From NCBI RefSeq assembly GCF_021403115.1, contig NZ_JAJSSH010000022.1, positions 1 through 46,886 of the forward strand: 46,886 nucleotides of DNA, read 5' to 3'. A program made the translations under genes and the position numbers. The stretch is from Sphingobium sufflavum. GTDB taxonomy: Bacteria > Pseudomonadota > Alphaproteobacteria > Sphingomonadales > Sphingomonadaceae. The notes beneath the pieces were generated by a model, which was not told the DNA's origin, made no database searches, and saw only the letters and a list, made by a program, of their open reading frames with translations. Shown here one piece after another: positions 7,329 to 16,100 of the stretch (position 1 is the first letter of the stretch; each line of letters starts with the position of its first letter).

Positions 7329-8225
7329 ATGGCTGATCCTGTAACCCTCTCGACCCTCGTCGGTGAGCCGTGGGACGACTATGGCCTGATCGACAGCGGC
7401 CATGGACTGAAGCTGGAACGCTATGGCGACTATTGCTTCATCCGGCCGGAGGCGCAGGCGCTCTGGTCCCCCGCGCTGGACGACTGGGCCGCCCATGGCG
7501 CCTTCGTCCCCGGATCGGACGAGGACGGCGGCGGGCGCTGGACCTATGAGAAGCCGGTGCCGCAGGGCGGCTGGCCGCTGTCATGGGGCGAAGTGACGTT
7601 TCAGGCGAGTTGCACACCCTTTCGCCATCTCGGCTTCTTTCCCGACATGGCCCCGGTCTGGGGCTGGATGCGGGAGAAGCTGGCGCCGGTCGACACGCCG
7701 CAGGTGATGAACCTCTTCGGCTATACCGGTGTCGGCACGCTGGCCCTGTCCCATGCGGGGCAGGGTGGCGTCGCGTCGCTGACCCATGTCGATGCGTCCA
7801 AGAAATCCGTGGCGCAGGCGCGGGCCAATGCGGCGCTCTCCGGCATGACGGAGCGGCCCATCCGCTGGATCATCGACGATGCGGGCAAGTTCGTCGCGCG
7901 CGAGGTGCGGCGCGGCAAACGCTATGACGGCATCCTGCTCGACCCGCCCAAATATGGCCGCGGGCCGGATGGCGAGATTTGGCGGCTGGAGGAAGACCTG
8001 CCGCGCCTGATCGCGGAATGCCGCCAGCTTCTCGACAAGGACAGCCGCTGCCTGTTCCTGACCGTCTATGCGGTGCGTATGTCCGCGCTGGCCATCGGGG
8101 CGATGCTGGCCGAGCATCTGGGCGACCTGCCGGGCCGGATCGAATGTGGCGAACTGACCGTGCGCGAAGAAGCGCGGGGACGACTGCTGCCCACCGCCAT
8201 CTGGGCGCGCTGGTCGCAGGACTGA
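7329..8225 (+). CDS. Class I SAM-dependent methyltransferase (RlmI-like, probably RNA)
   Basis: The 298-residue protein has a Rossmann methyltransferase domain. VMNLFGYTGVGTLALS (about residues 127-142) is the SAM-binding motif, VDASKKSVAQAR the ribose-binding acidic motif, and GILLDPPKYGRG (about 205-216) the catalytic DPPKY loop found in RlmI/RlmK-type rRNA methyltransferases. It lacks an obvious PUA domain; the N-terminal 90 residues look like a separate beta-rich domain. The start is seven bases after thrC. The nucleotide modified cannot be told from sequence. Confidence 0.8.
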   Translation: MADPVTLSTLVGEPWDDYGLIDSGHGLKLERYGDYCFIRPEAQALWSPALDDWAAHGAFVPGSDEDGGGRWTYEKPVPQGGWPLSWGEVTFQASCTPFRHLGFFPDMAPVWGWMREKLAPVDTPQVMNLFGYTGVGTLALSHAGQGGVASLTHVDASKKSVAQARANAALSGMTERPIRWIIDDAGKFVAREVRRGKRYDGILLDPPKYGRGPDGEIWRLEEDLPRLIAECRQLLDKDSRCLFLTVYAVRMSALAIGAMLAEHLGDLPGRIECGELTVREEARGRLLPTAIWARWSQD

Positions 8226-8240
8226 AGAACCGCCCTCCCC

Positions 8241-8882
8241 CTACTCCCGCCCGGCCCTGAGCGCCGCGCCGCCCGCGAAGGGTGCTATGGCGACGAGGAT
8301 CAGGGCGCTGGCGGCCAGCAGCTTGAGCGCCGAACCGCTGTTCGCGCCCAGCGCCCCCGCGCCAAAGATCAGCAGCGGCACCGCCAGCGGAAGGACCAGC
8401 AGGCCCGCCAGCGCGCTGCTGCCCCGTAATCCCGCCGTCAGCGTAGCGGTCAGCAGAGCGAGCGCGGCAAGCCCCGGCGTGCCGATCAGCAACGAGATTT
8501 CCAGCCGCAGCAGAACCTCCCCCGGCAATTGCAGCAGCGCGGCGGCGGGCAGGCAGGCGAGCAGCAACGGCGGACCGAAGTTCAGCCAATGGGCGACCAG
8601 CTTGGCCGCGATGATCGTCTCGTCGCGCGCGCCGCGCAGGATGAGCTGGTCGAACAGGCCGGACTCCCGATCCGGCTCGATCAGCCGGTCGATGGGCAGC
8701 AGGCTGGCGAGCAGCGCCGCAACCCACAGCATCCCGCCGCCGGTTGCGGACAGCAGCGTCGGCCGGGGACCGAGCGCGAAGGGGATCAGCGTCGCGACCA
8801 TCAGCACGAAGATGACAGGTATGACAACCGAACCGCCGGTCCAGGACCGGGCGCAGTCGCGGCGGATGATGGCGGCGATCAT
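8241..8882 (-). CDS. ccmB: Heme exporter protein B (cytochrome c maturation)
   Basis: The 213-residue protein has about six membrane segments and belongs to the CcmB family, the permease half of the CcmAB ATPase that drives release of holo-CcmE during cytochrome c maturation. The family-like stretch DRESGLFDQLILRGARDE follows the second helix. The start ATG overlaps the ccmA stop by four bases (ATGA), so translation is coupled. No ccmC or ccmE follows; downstream lies the convergent methyltransferase gene. Confidence 0.88.
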   Translation of the reverse strand: MIAAIIRRDCARSWTGGSVVIPVIFVLMVATLIPFALGPRPTLLSATGGGMLWVAALLASLLPIDRLIEPDRESGLFDQLILRGARDETIIAAKLVAHWLNFGPPLLLACLPAAALLQLPGEVLLRLEISLLIGTPGLAALALLTATLTAGLRGSSALAGLLVLPLAVPLLIFGAGALGANSGSALKLLAASALILVAIAPFAGGAALRAGRE

Positions 8883-9559
8883 GCCTCCCCCTCCCCCCCG
8901 TCATCGGGCAGGTCGTCCGGCCCCGCCACCGGACGCGACAGGGTGAGCGCCACCGTCTCGCGCAGCGGCAGGCCCTGATGCGAGGCGGCAAGGATGATGC
9001 CGCCCTGTTGGAGATGACGCCCCATTGCCCGGTCCAGCAGGGCGAGCGAGGCGGTGTCGAGACCATTGGCCGGTTCGTCCAGCAGCCAGACCGGCGCGCC
9101 CGATGCGATCACACGAGCCAGGACAGCCCGCTTGCGCTGGCCGGTGGAGAGCATATGGACGGGCACGTCCGCGAGCGGGGCCAGCGCCATCGCCGCCAGC
9201 GCATCCGCAACGCCCGTGCCCCCCGCGCCATGACCGTCGATCCCCGCCCAGAAGCTGAGCGCCCGCGCCAGCGGCTGGTCCATGTCGAGCGCCATCCGTT
9301 CATCGGCCAGCGCCAGCGCGCCCGCCACCGCCACGCTGCCCGCAAAGACGGGCAACAGGCCGCAGATCATGCGCAGCAGGCTGGACTTGCCAATGCCGTT
9401 GGGACCGCCGACCAGCGCCGACTGGCCGGACGACAGGGTCAGGTCCAGACCGGCGAACAGCACGCGCCCACCGCGCCGGCAGGCCACCGCGCGCAGGTCT
9501 ATCCGCGCTGCGGGGAAACCAGTCGGCCCGCCATCCGTTGCTTGACCAGTTGCGTCCAT
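8879..9559 (-). CDS. ccmA: Heme exporter ATPase (cytochrome c maturation)
   Basis: An ABC-type ATPase of about 226 residues that works with CcmB at the inner membrane. The Walker A motif is GGPNGIGKSS, the signature LSTGQRKR, and Walker B VWLLDEPANG followed by a D-loop and the switch His in ASHQ. The start is uncertain: ATG 9559 gives an N-terminus close to the family length, and ATG 9577 is an alternative; neither has a strong ribosome site. The gene is divergent from the pterin dehydratase gene. Confidence 0.88.
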   Translation of the reverse strand: MDATGQATDGGPTGFPAARIDLRAVACRRGGRVLFAGLDLTLSSGQSALVGGPNGIGKSSLLRMICGLLPVFAGSVAVAGALALADERMALDMDQPLARALSFWAGIDGHGAGGTGVADALAAMALAPLADVPVHMLSTGQRKRAVLARVIASGAPVWLLDEPANGLDTASLALLDRAMGRHLQQGGIILAASHQGLPLRETVALTLSRPVAGPDDLPDDGGEGEA

Positions 9560-9669
9560 CGCCGCCACATGGCGCATGCGCCCCGCTCTGCCAAGTCTTC
9601 CGTGGGCCAAGTCCTGCCGTGGGGCATGGCCGGAGCAGGGCGAGAGCGCGAAGCACAAGGGAGACGGTC

Positions 9670-9960
9670 ATGGCCGCACAACTGACGGAAAGCGAACGTG
9701 GCCTCCTGCTGGGCGAGCTCAGCGGCTGGACGACGACGGAGGACGGCACCGCGATCAGCCGCGCCTTTCAGTTCACCGGTTTTTCCGAAGCCTTCGCCTT
9801 CATGGCGCGCGTCGCGCTGCTGGCGGAGAAGATGGACCATCATCCCGACTGGTCCAACAGCTATAACAAGGTCGAGATCAGCCTGACCTCCCATGACGCG
9901 GGCGGCCTGACCCGGCGGGATGCGACGCTGGCGCGGGCCATCGACGAGCTGGCGGGGTAA
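9670..9960 (+). CDS. phhB: Pterin-4a-carbinolamine dehydratase
   Basis: The 96-residue protein has the diagnostic motif EKMDHHPDWSNSYNKVEISL with the paired active-site His and the following T-S-H-D-AGGLTRRD segment. The family dehydrates 4a-hydroxytetrahydrobiopterin, recycling the cofactor of phenylalanine hydroxylase, and in some bacteria affects molybdopterin or transcription. The start at 9670 follows AAGGGAG at good spacing. No phenylalanine hydroxylase gene is present in the window, so the physiological pterin partner is not shown. Confidence 0.93.
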   Translation: MAAQLTESERGLLLGELSGWTTTEDGTAISRAFQFTGFSEAFAFMARVALLAEKMDHHPDWSNSYNKVEISLTSHDAGGLTRRDATLARAIDELAG

Positions 9961-9990
9961 GGCTGCCTGCGGTCGGGGCAGGCACAGACC

Positions 9991-10020
9991 GCGCTGTCTC
10001 TCGGAGAGCAGAAACAGCGC
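9991..10020. terminator. Hairpin in convergent spacer (possible terminator)
   Basis: GCGCTGT (9991-9997) pairs with ACAGCGC (10014-10020), and CTCT/AGAG pair inside. It lies after the pterin dehydratase stop, facing the convergent EF-hand gene. Confidence 0.5.
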
Positions 10021-10052
10021 CCTCTCCGGAAGGAGCGGCAGGCAAAGCATGT

Positions 10053-10071
10053 CCCCGGACCCGATCCGGGG
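10053..10071. terminator. Second hairpin in convergent spacer
   Basis: CCCCGGA (10053-10059) and TCCGGGG (10065-10071) form a perfect seven-pair stem with a five-base loop. There is no T-run, so it may serve the EF-hand transcript only as a structural end. Confidence 0.4.
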
Positions 10072-10121
10072 CAACGATCGGGCAATCAGCATTGCCCCCT
10101 GCCCCTCCAATCCCCCACCGC

Positions 10122-10508
10122 TCAGTTTCCGCCGCGCTGACGCTCCTGCCCCTCGCCGGGGTCGATCACGCCATTCTTGTTGGCGTCGGCCGCGTCGAAC
10201 CGGTTGCCGGCGGCGGTGCGCGCTTCCTGCGACGTCACCTTGCCATCCTTGTCCAGGTCCATCCCGCTGAACATGCCCTTCGCCCGTTCCGGCGAGACGG
10301 GGCGGCCGCTCTCCTCCGCGCGCCTGGCCAGCGAAGCCTCGACCTCCGCCGGGGTAACGACGCCGTCCTTGTCCGCGTCCAGTCCGGCAAAGCGGGTATC
10401 GGCCTGCTCCAGCGCGCGAGCGCGGGTCGCGCCCTCCTGCTGGGCCTGCGCCGGGAGGGCGATGGCACTGACAGCGGCGGCGATCAGGACGGGAACGGCA
10501 TAGTTCAT
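10122..10508 (-). CDS. Exported EF-hand calcium-binding protein
   Basis: The 128-residue protein starts with a signal peptide ending near ALPAQA-Q, so it should be periplasmic. Three calcium-binding loops are clear: DADKDGVVTPAE (residues 44-55), DLDKDGKVTSQE (84-95) and DANKNGVIDPGE (108-119), each with the expected acidic positions 1, 3, 5 and 12. The start at 10508 has GGAG nine bases upstream; an ATG at 10523 would place extra residues before the signal peptide. It lies 98 bases downstream of surf1 and might be a tail gene of the oxidase operon, but nothing ties it to respiration. Confidence 0.82.
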   Translation of the reverse strand: MNYAVPVLIAAAVSAIALPAQAQQEGATRARALEQADTRFAGLDADKDGVVTPAEVEASLARRAEESGRPVSPERAKGMFSGMDLDKDGKVTSQEARTAAGNRFDAADANKNGVIDPGEGQERQRGGN

Positions 10509-10606
10509 CGGGCGATACTCCATATCGGGATCGGCCCTGCTACCGCGCAAATGTATCACAAATTTGTCAGAATCCCGCCCCTTGCCGCAAGGCCGGGGGT
10601 CGCCGT

Positions 10607-11233
10607 TCAGGCCGCCCCGCGCCGCCGATAACGCAGCGCGAGCGGATAGATGATGACCGCGACACCCGCGAACAGGAACCATTGCACCGCATAGGCCAGA
10701 TGATTGTTCGGCACCTCCGCCGGATCGGGTCGGGGCGACGGCTTCAGGCCGATCTCGCCGGTGCGGGAGACGATCATCAGGCGCAGCGGCACCTTCTGGC
10801 CCAGCCAGCGCGACAGGGCGCTGCTGCTGTCCGGTTCCCACATCGCCGTGCCCGACACATCGCCGCCGGTCCAGGCGGGCGCGGCCTTCGGGTCCGGCGT
10901 CATGCCGATGTCGACGATCAGCCCCGGCCCCTCCGCCCCGGTCGCGCAGGTGGCGATCCGCCGCCAGCCAGGGCGACCGCCCGGCATCGCGCCGCCCTTC
11001 GTCTGCCAGCCGGTGACGCGCAGGCAATGGGCGCGCACGGTGCGGAACAGATAGCTCTGGTCCGTGGGGTTGGCGGGATAGGCGGTTTCCGGCAGCGACA
11101 GGTTGGCGCGATACTGCGCCAGCGCCGCCGCCTTCTCATGCCGCCGGTCGAGTTGCCAGACGCCCAGTGCGATCATGATCGCCACCGCCAGCGCGACGAC
11201 GAGGGTGGGGATGAGGGGGATGCGGCCGGTCAT
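10607..11233 (-). CDS. Surf1-family cytochrome oxidase assembly protein
   Basis: The 208-residue protein has the SURF1 layout: one N-terminal membrane helix (TLVVALAVAIMIALGVWQLDRR), a periplasmic domain and a C-terminal helix (YAVQWFLFAGVAVIIYPLALR). GVWQLDRRHEK and HLAYAVQWFLFA are family signatures. Surf1 binds heme A and helps insert it into subunit I of aa3-type oxidase. Its ATG overlaps the stop of the upstream DUF983 gene by four bases, so it is translationally coupled at the end of the oxidase cluster. Confidence 0.88.
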   Translation of the reverse strand: MTGRIPLIPTLVVALAVAIMIALGVWQLDRRHEKAAALAQYRANLSLPETAYPANPTDQSYLFRTVRAHCLRVTGWQTKGGAMPGGRPGWRRIATCATGAEGPGLIVDIGMTPDPKAAPAWTGGDVSGTAMWEPDSSSALSRWLGQKVPLRLMIVSRTGEIGLKPSPRPDPAEVPNNHLAYAVQWFLFAGVAVIIYPLALRYRRRGAA

Positions 11234-11679
11234 GCGGCGGTCGTCCTTTCCGGCGCGATACGCCCTTCGCGCGCCTGGTTGCGATATTCGAGGATCAGCA
11301 GCGCCGCCTTGGACAGGCGCAGGCAATAGACGACCAGCAGGCTGGTGAGCGGCACCCAGAGCAGGATATGCACCCAGAAGGGCGGCTCCACGCTGAGTTG
11401 CAGCGTCAGCGCCAGCGCGACGATCAGCCCGCCGACGATCAGGATCAAGAAAGCCGCTGGGCCATCGCCCACGTTGAACTGGCTGAAATCCAGTCCGCAG
11501 GCGCGGCAGCGGTCGGCGAAGCGGACCCAGCCCGCAAACAGGGGGGCCTTGGCGCAGCGCGGGCAACGGCTCGCGAGGATCGCAGGGACGAGCGGCGCCT
11601 CGGCAGGCGGCGCGGCGGCCTGCGCGGCGGGCATCGGCTCCACACTCTCGTTCAGCGGTGGTTCGGGGTTCGGGGTCAT
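11230..11679 (-). CDS. DUF983 membrane protein (oxidase-cluster copy)
   Basis: The 149-residue protein has a Pro/Ala-rich N-terminus, a Cys-rich zinc-ribbon-like segment (CPRCAKAPLF ... CRACGLDF, two CxxC pairs) and two membrane helices. DUF983 genes regularly sit between ctaE and surf1 in alphaproteobacterial oxidase operons; the role is not known, and metal handling during oxidase assembly is a reasonable inference from the Cys pairs. The start at ATG 11679 follows AAGGA; an earlier ATG at 11700 has poorer support. A second DUF983 gene lies at 37121-37489. Confidence 0.8.
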   Translation of the reverse strand: MTPNPEPPLNESVEPMPAAQAAAPPAEAPLVPAILASRCPRCAKAPLFAGWVRFADRCRACGLDFSQFNVGDGPAAFLILIVGGLIVALALTLQLSVEPPFWVHILLWVPLTSLLVVYCLRLSKAALLILEYRNQAREGRIAPERTTAA

Positions 11680-11771
11680 GGCGTCCTTATGGCCGGTCAT
11701 GGCCCCCAACGCAAAACGCATCCGAAGTGGTCCCCCGGATGCGCCGTGCGTTGCAATGATGTCGGGTGGGA

Positions 11772-12593
11772 TCAGCCGCCGTGGACCGCTGCGCCCCAGC
11801 CACCCCAGACATAGATGGCGATGAAGAGGAACAGCCACACCACGTCGACGAAGTGCCAGTACCAGGCCGCCGCTTCGAAACCGAAATGCTGGCGCGGGGT
11901 GAAATGGCCCTTGTAGGTACGCACCAGGTTCACGATCAGGAAGATCGTGCCGACCAGAACGTGGAAGCCGTGGAAGCCGGTCGCCATGTAGAAGGCCGAG
12001 CTGTAGGGCGAGCCACCAAAGGGGAAAGGCGCGTGCACATATTCATACGCCTGGATCGAGCTGAACAGCAGGCCGAGCAGGATGGTGCACCACAGGCCCT
12101 TCTTCAGCCCGTCACGGTCGCCATGGATCAGCGCATGATGCGCCCAGGTGACGGTGGTGCCGGAGCACAGCAGGATCAACGTGTTGAGCAGCGGCAGTTC
12201 GAACGCGCTCATCACCTCGATGCCCTTGGACGGGAAAGCGCCCTCGATCGGTGCGAGCTGGCTGGGGAACAGCGAGAAGTCGAAGAAGGCCCAGAACCAG
12301 CCGACGAAGAACATGACTTCCGACGCGATGAACAGGATCATGCCATAGCGCAGGTGCAACTGGACCACAGGCGTATGGTCGCCATGATTGGCTTCCTTCA
12401 CCACATCCGCCCACCAGAAGAAGAAGGTGGCCAGGACGCCCAGCAGGCCGAGGAAGAAGGCCGCGCCGCCATGGGCATATTCATGCATCCACATCACCGC
12501 GCCCACCGCCATGATGAACGCGGACGTCGCGCCCATGAGCGGCCACGGGCTGGGTGGCAGGATATGATAGTCGTGGTTCTTGGCGCCAGCCAT
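11772..12593 (-). CDS. ctaE: Cytochrome c oxidase subunit III (aa3 type)
   Basis: About 273 residues with seven membrane helices, matching CtaE/CoxC length. Family features include HDYHILPPSPWP at the N-terminus, SEVMFFVGWFWAFF, and FEAAAWYWHFVDVVWLFLF near the C-terminus. Subunit III stabilises the catalytic core and supports proton uptake in the inner membrane. The start at ATG 12593 has GGGGAA eight bases upstream; the ATG fifteen bases earlier has that sequence inside its own codons. It lies 59 bases after cox11. Confidence 0.95.
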   Translation of the reverse strand: MAGAKNHDYHILPPSPWPLMGATSAFIMAVGAVMWMHEYAHGGAAFFLGLLGVLATFFFWWADVVKEANHGDHTPVVQLHLRYGMILFIASEVMFFVGWFWAFFDFSLFPSQLAPIEGAFPSKGIEVMSAFELPLLNTLILLCSGTTVTWAHHALIHGDRDGLKKGLWCTILLGLLFSSIQAYEYVHAPFPFGGSPYSSAFYMATGFHGFHVLVGTIFLIVNLVRTYKGHFTPRQHFGFEAAAWYWHFVDVVWLFLFIAIYVWGGWGAAVHGG

Positions 12594-12652
12594 GCGTTTA
12601 TTCCCCATTTTTCGTATCGCGGCCCATTTCCCTGACGCGCGATGATCGGTCC

Positions 12653-13210
12653 TTAGCCTTGGTTTCCGTCCTTCTCAACCGGGTAGAAGGTGTAGCTCAG
12701 CGTTATTTCCTGAACATCCTTATTGTCCTGGTCGTCGAGAATCTTCGGGTCGATGTAATAGAGCACCGGCATCCGCACCTCCTGCCCCGGCTGGAGGGTC
12801 TGCTCGGTGAAGCAGAAACATTGAATCTTGGCGAAATAGGCGCCCGACTGGTCCGGCGTCACGTTGAAGGTCGCCCGGCCCGTGACCGGCTTGTCCGACA
12901 GGTTTCGCGCGATGAAGATCGCCATCTGCTTCTGCCCGACGCGCACCGTCTCGATCCGCTGCTCCGGCTTGAACTCCCAGGGCATGCCTTGTGCGATGTT
13001 CGAATCGAAGCGGATCGACAATTGGCGACCGGTGCCCGCGCGGCCACCCGCCGCGATGGCGGCCAGTTCCGATTCGCTGCCCCGCATGGTGGTGCCGCCA
13101 AAGCCGGTCGCTTGGCAGAACATGCGATAGAGCGGCACCGACGCGAAGCCGACGCCGAACATCAGGAAGGCGACGGCCAGCGCGATCTTGGCGGTGCGTC
13201 CATGCTTCAT
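12653..13210 (-). CDS. ctaG: Cytochrome c oxidase assembly protein Cox11/CtaG (copper delivery to CuB)
   Basis: The 185-residue protein has a single N-terminal membrane helix and a periplasmic immunoglobulin-like domain. The copper-binding motif CFCFTEQTL (about residue 131) is intact, as is the conserved Cys in VPLYRMFCQATG. Cox11 delivers copper to the CuB centre of subunit I. It follows the small 41-residue gene within a few bases and belongs to the oxidase operon. Confidence 0.95.
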   Translation of the reverse strand: MKHGRTAKIALAVAFLMFGVGFASVPLYRMFCQATGFGGTTMRGSESELAAIAAGGRAGTGRQLSIRFDSNIAQGMPWEFKPEQRIETVRVGQKQMAIFIARNLSDKPVTGRATFNVTPDQSGAYFAKIQCFCFTEQTLQPGQEVRMPVLYYIDPKILDDQDNKDVQEITLSYTFYPVEKDGNQG

Positions 13211-13214
13211 GGCG

Positions 13215-13340
13215 TCAGTGACTCAGCTTCGCGAGGGTGATCCCGAAGAACAGGATGACCATGGCGATCAGGACGACGGCGGTCGCGATGGAGCGCGAAC
13301 GCTGGCGGGCGCGGATGGCGCGCTGTTCCTCCGGCGTCAT
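13215..13340 (-). CDS. 41-residue membrane protein, CoxF-like position
   Basis: An ATG at 13340, four bases inside the end of ctaB (ATGA overlap), opens a 41-codon frame that stops four bases before cox11. The product begins MTPEEQRAIRARQRSRSIAT and then has one membrane helix (AVVLIAMVILFFGITLA). A tiny protein in this slot, between heme O synthase and Cox11, is common in alphaproteobacterial oxidase operons and sometimes called CoxF. Tight spacing on both sides and a basic N-terminus before a helix support it being real. Its function is unknown. Confidence 0.82.
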   Translation of the reverse strand: MTPEEQRAIRARQRSRSIATAVVLIAMVILFFGITLAKLSH

Positions 13341-14269
13341 GCTGCCAGCACCCAGCGGTCGGCAACGACCGCGCCGAACAGGATGAACAGGTAGAGCATG
13401 CTATATTTGAACAATCGCCGCTCCGGCTTCATGTTCGCCGGGTCGTCCTCCCGCCGCAGCGAGACCTGGAGCGCCATGGCGGCAAAGACCAACGTACCGA
13501 CCAGCGCGGTAATGCCATAGACCAGGCCGGTCAGCCCCAGCAGGACGGGGGCCATGGCGGCGACGCCCATGATGCTGGTGTAGAACAATATCTGCCGCCG
13601 CGTCACCACTTCGCCCGCTACGACGGGCAGCATCGGGATGCCCGCATTGGCATAATCCATGCGCACGAACAGCGAGAGCGCCCAGAAATGCGGCGGCGTC
13701 CAGAAGAACACCAGAAAGAAGAGTGCGAGCGGCAGCATACCGATGTCGCCCGTGACCGCCGCCCAGCCGATCAACGGCGGAAACGCGCCCGCCGCGCCGC
13801 CGATCACGATATTCTGCGGCGTCCGCGGTTTCAGCCACATGGTGTAGACGAACACATAAAAGGCGATCGACACGGCGAGGATGCCCGCGGCCAGCCAGTT
13901 GGTGGCAAGGCCGGTCAGCAGCACCGAGAAGACGCTCAGCCCCACGCCGAAATGCAGCGCCGTCTCGCGCAACATGCGCCCCGCGGGCAAGGGACGGTTG
14001 GCGGTGCGCTTCATCAGCAGGTCGCGGTCCGCCTCATACCATTGGTTGAGCGCCCCCGCGCCGCCCGCGCCCAGCGCGATGCCCAGGATCGCCGCAAAGC
14101 CGAGGATCGGATGGATATGGCCCGGCGCGGCCAGCATGCCGCACAGGCCGATGAACACGACAAGGGTCAGCACGCGCGGCTTGGTCAGCGCGACCAGGTC
14201 GCGCCAGTCCGCCGGCATCAGGGCCGGGTCGATGGGCGTGAACGCATTGGCGGGAACGGAAATAGTCAC
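13337..14269 (-). CDS. ctaB: Protoheme IX farnesyltransferase (heme O synthase)
   Basis: A 310-residue UbiA-type prenyltransferase with about nine membrane helices. The first Asp-rich motif is NQWYEADRDLLMKRTANRPL (about residues 75-94), which binds the diphosphate through magnesium; a second loop contains YTMWLKPRTPQN. It adds farnesyl to heme B, making heme O on the way to heme A for the oxidase. The start codon appears to be GTG at 14269, preceded by GAGGTGTAGG. There is a gap of about 150 bases to ctaD. Confidence 0.94.
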   Translation of the reverse strand: MTISVPANAFTPIDPALMPADWRDLVALTKPRVLTLVVFIGLCGMLAAPGHIHPILGFAAILGIALGAGGAGALNQWYEADRDLLMKRTANRPLPAGRMLRETALHFGVGLSVFSVLLTGLATNWLAAGILAVSIAFYVFVYTMWLKPRTPQNIVIGGAAGAFPPLIGWAAVTGDIGMLPLALFFLVFFWTPPHFWALSLFVRMDYANAGIPMLPVVAGEVVTRRQILFYTSIMGVAAMAPVLLGLTGLVYGITALVGTLVFAAMALQVSLRREDDPANMKPERRLFKYSMLYLFILFGAVVADRWVLAA

Positions 14270-14416
14270 CCTACACCTCGATCATGATCTGGCGGCGGCA
14301 AGGGGCCGAACCGCATATGCGGGACAGGGAGAGCAGCATCACGCCGATCCCCCTGACCCGTCTTGTCTGTCGTCCGGTGGCGGCCACCCACAGGGCGCCG
14401 CCATCGCGCGGCCGTG

Positions 14417-16087
14417 TCAGTCGATGACCGGCAGCGTTTCGAACTGGTGGTAGGGCGGCGGGCTGGACAGCGTCCATTCCAGTGTCGTGGCGCCCTCGCC
14501 CCATGGATTGTCGCCCGCCTTCTTGCCTGCGGCAAAGGCCCAGATGATGTTGATGAAGAAGATCAGCACGCCGACCGCCATGATCTCATAGCCATGGCTC
14601 GCGATCCCGTTCCAATAGGCATAGGCCTGCGGATAGTCGGGGATACGACGCGGCATGCCGCTGAGGCCGAGGAAGTGCATGGGGAAGAACAGCAGGTTCA
14701 CGCCGATGAAGAACACCCAGAAGTGCAACTGGCCCAGGAACTCGCTGTACATCCGGCCCGACATTTTCGGGAACCAGTAGTAGAAGCCAGCGAAGAGCGA
14801 GAAGACCGCGCCCAGCGACAGAACATAGTGGAAGTGCGCGACCACATAATAGGTGTCGTGCATATTGTCGTCCACGCCGCCGTTCGCCAGCACGACGCCG
14901 GTGACGCCGCCCACGGTGAACAGGAAGACGAAGCCCAGCGCCCAGACCATCGGGGTCTTGAAGCTGATGGAACCGCCCCACATCGTCGCGATCCACGAGA
15001 AGATCTTGACGCCCGTGGGAACCGCGATGACCATCGTCGCCGCCGTGAAGTACATCTTGACGTTCACGGTCATGCCGGTGGTGAACATGTGGTGCGCCCA
15101 CACGACGAAGCCGACGACACCGATGGCGACCATGGCATAGGCCATGCCGAGATAGCCGAAGACCGGCTTGCGGCTGAAGGTGGAGATGATCTGGCTGACG
15201 ATGCCGAAGCCCGGCAGGATCATGATATACACTTCGGGATGGCCGAAGAACCAGAACAGATGCTGGTACAGTTCGGGATCGCCGCCACCGGCCGCGTCAT
15301 AGAAGGTGGTGCCGAAGTTACGATCGGTCAGCAGCATGGTGATCGCCGCGGCCAGAACCGGCAGGGCGAGCAGCAGCAGGAACGCCGTCACGAGAACGGA
15401 CCATACGAACAGCGGCATCTTGTGCAGGGTCATGCCCGGCGCACGCATGTTGAAGATGGTGGTGATGAAGTTGACCGCGCCCAGGATCGAGCCTGCGCCC
15501 GCGATGTGCAGCGAGAGGATCGCGAGATCGACCGCCGGACCCGCCGAACCACTGGTCGACAGCGGGGCATAGACCGTCCAGCCGGTGCCCGCGCCATTGC
15601 CCGTGCCGCCCGGCACGAAGCTGGAGCCGAGCAGCAGCAGGAAGGCGGGGATGAGCAGCCAGAAGCTGACATTGTTCATCCGCGGGAAGGCCATGTCCGG
15701 CGCGCCGATCATGATCGGCACGAACCAGTTGCCGAAACCGCCGATGATCGCGGGCATCACCATGAAGAAGACCATGATGAGGCCGTGCGCGGTGATCAGC
15801 ACGTTCCACAGGTGGTAGGCCTGGTCGAGCGTGGCGGTCGGGCCATCGCTCCACTGCGCCCACAGGTGCAGATACTGGATGCCGGGCTGGGCCAGCTCGG
15901 CCCGCATCAGGCCCGAAATCGCGCCGCCGATGACACCGGCGGTGATCGCGAAGATCAGGTAGAGGGTGCCGATGTCCTTGTGGTTGGTCGACAGGAACCA
16001 ACGGGCGAAGAAGCCCGGCTTATGGTCCGCGTCATGATGGTCGTGCGCGTGGCCGTGGCCACCGTCCGCCGTGATTGTCGTGCTCAT
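14417..16087 (-). CDS. ctaD: Cytochrome c oxidase subunit I (aa3 type)
   Basis: The 556-residue, twelve-helix catalytic subunit carries heme a, heme a3 and CuB. Visible signatures include YHLWNVLITAHG (heme a ligand region), WFFGHPEVYIMILPGFG (the CuB His and the cross-linked Tyr), VWAHHMFTTGM (two CuB His) and HFHYVLSLGA (heme ligands). The His-rich N-terminus (DGGHGHAHDHHDADH) precedes the first helix. It lies thirteen bases after ctaC and is cotranscribed with it. Confidence 0.97.
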   Translation of the reverse strand: MSTTITADGGHGHAHDHHDADHKPGFFARWFLSTNHKDIGTLYLIFAITAGVIGGAISGLMRAELAQPGIQYLHLWAQWSDGPTATLDQAYHLWNVLITAHGLIMVFFMVMPAIIGGFGNWFVPIMIGAPDMAFPRMNNVSFWLLIPAFLLLLGSSFVPGGTGNGAGTGWTVYAPLSTSGSAGPAVDLAILSLHIAGAGSILGAVNFITTIFNMRAPGMTLHKMPLFVWSVLVTAFLLLLALPVLAAAITMLLTDRNFGTTFYDAAGGGDPELYQHLFWFFGHPEVYIMILPGFGIVSQIISTFSRKPVFGYLGMAYAMVAIGVVGFVVWAHHMFTTGMTVNVKMYFTAATMVIAVPTGVKIFSWIATMWGGSISFKTPMVWALGFVFLFTVGGVTGVVLANGGVDDNMHDTYYVVAHFHYVLSLGAVFSLFAGFYYWFPKMSGRMYSEFLGQLHFWVFFIGVNLLFFPMHFLGLSGMPRRIPDYPQAYAYWNGIASHGYEIMAVGVLIFFINIIWAFAAGKKAGDNPWGEGATTLEWTLSSPPPYHQFETLPVID

Positions 16088-16100
16088 TGGCTAAACCCTA

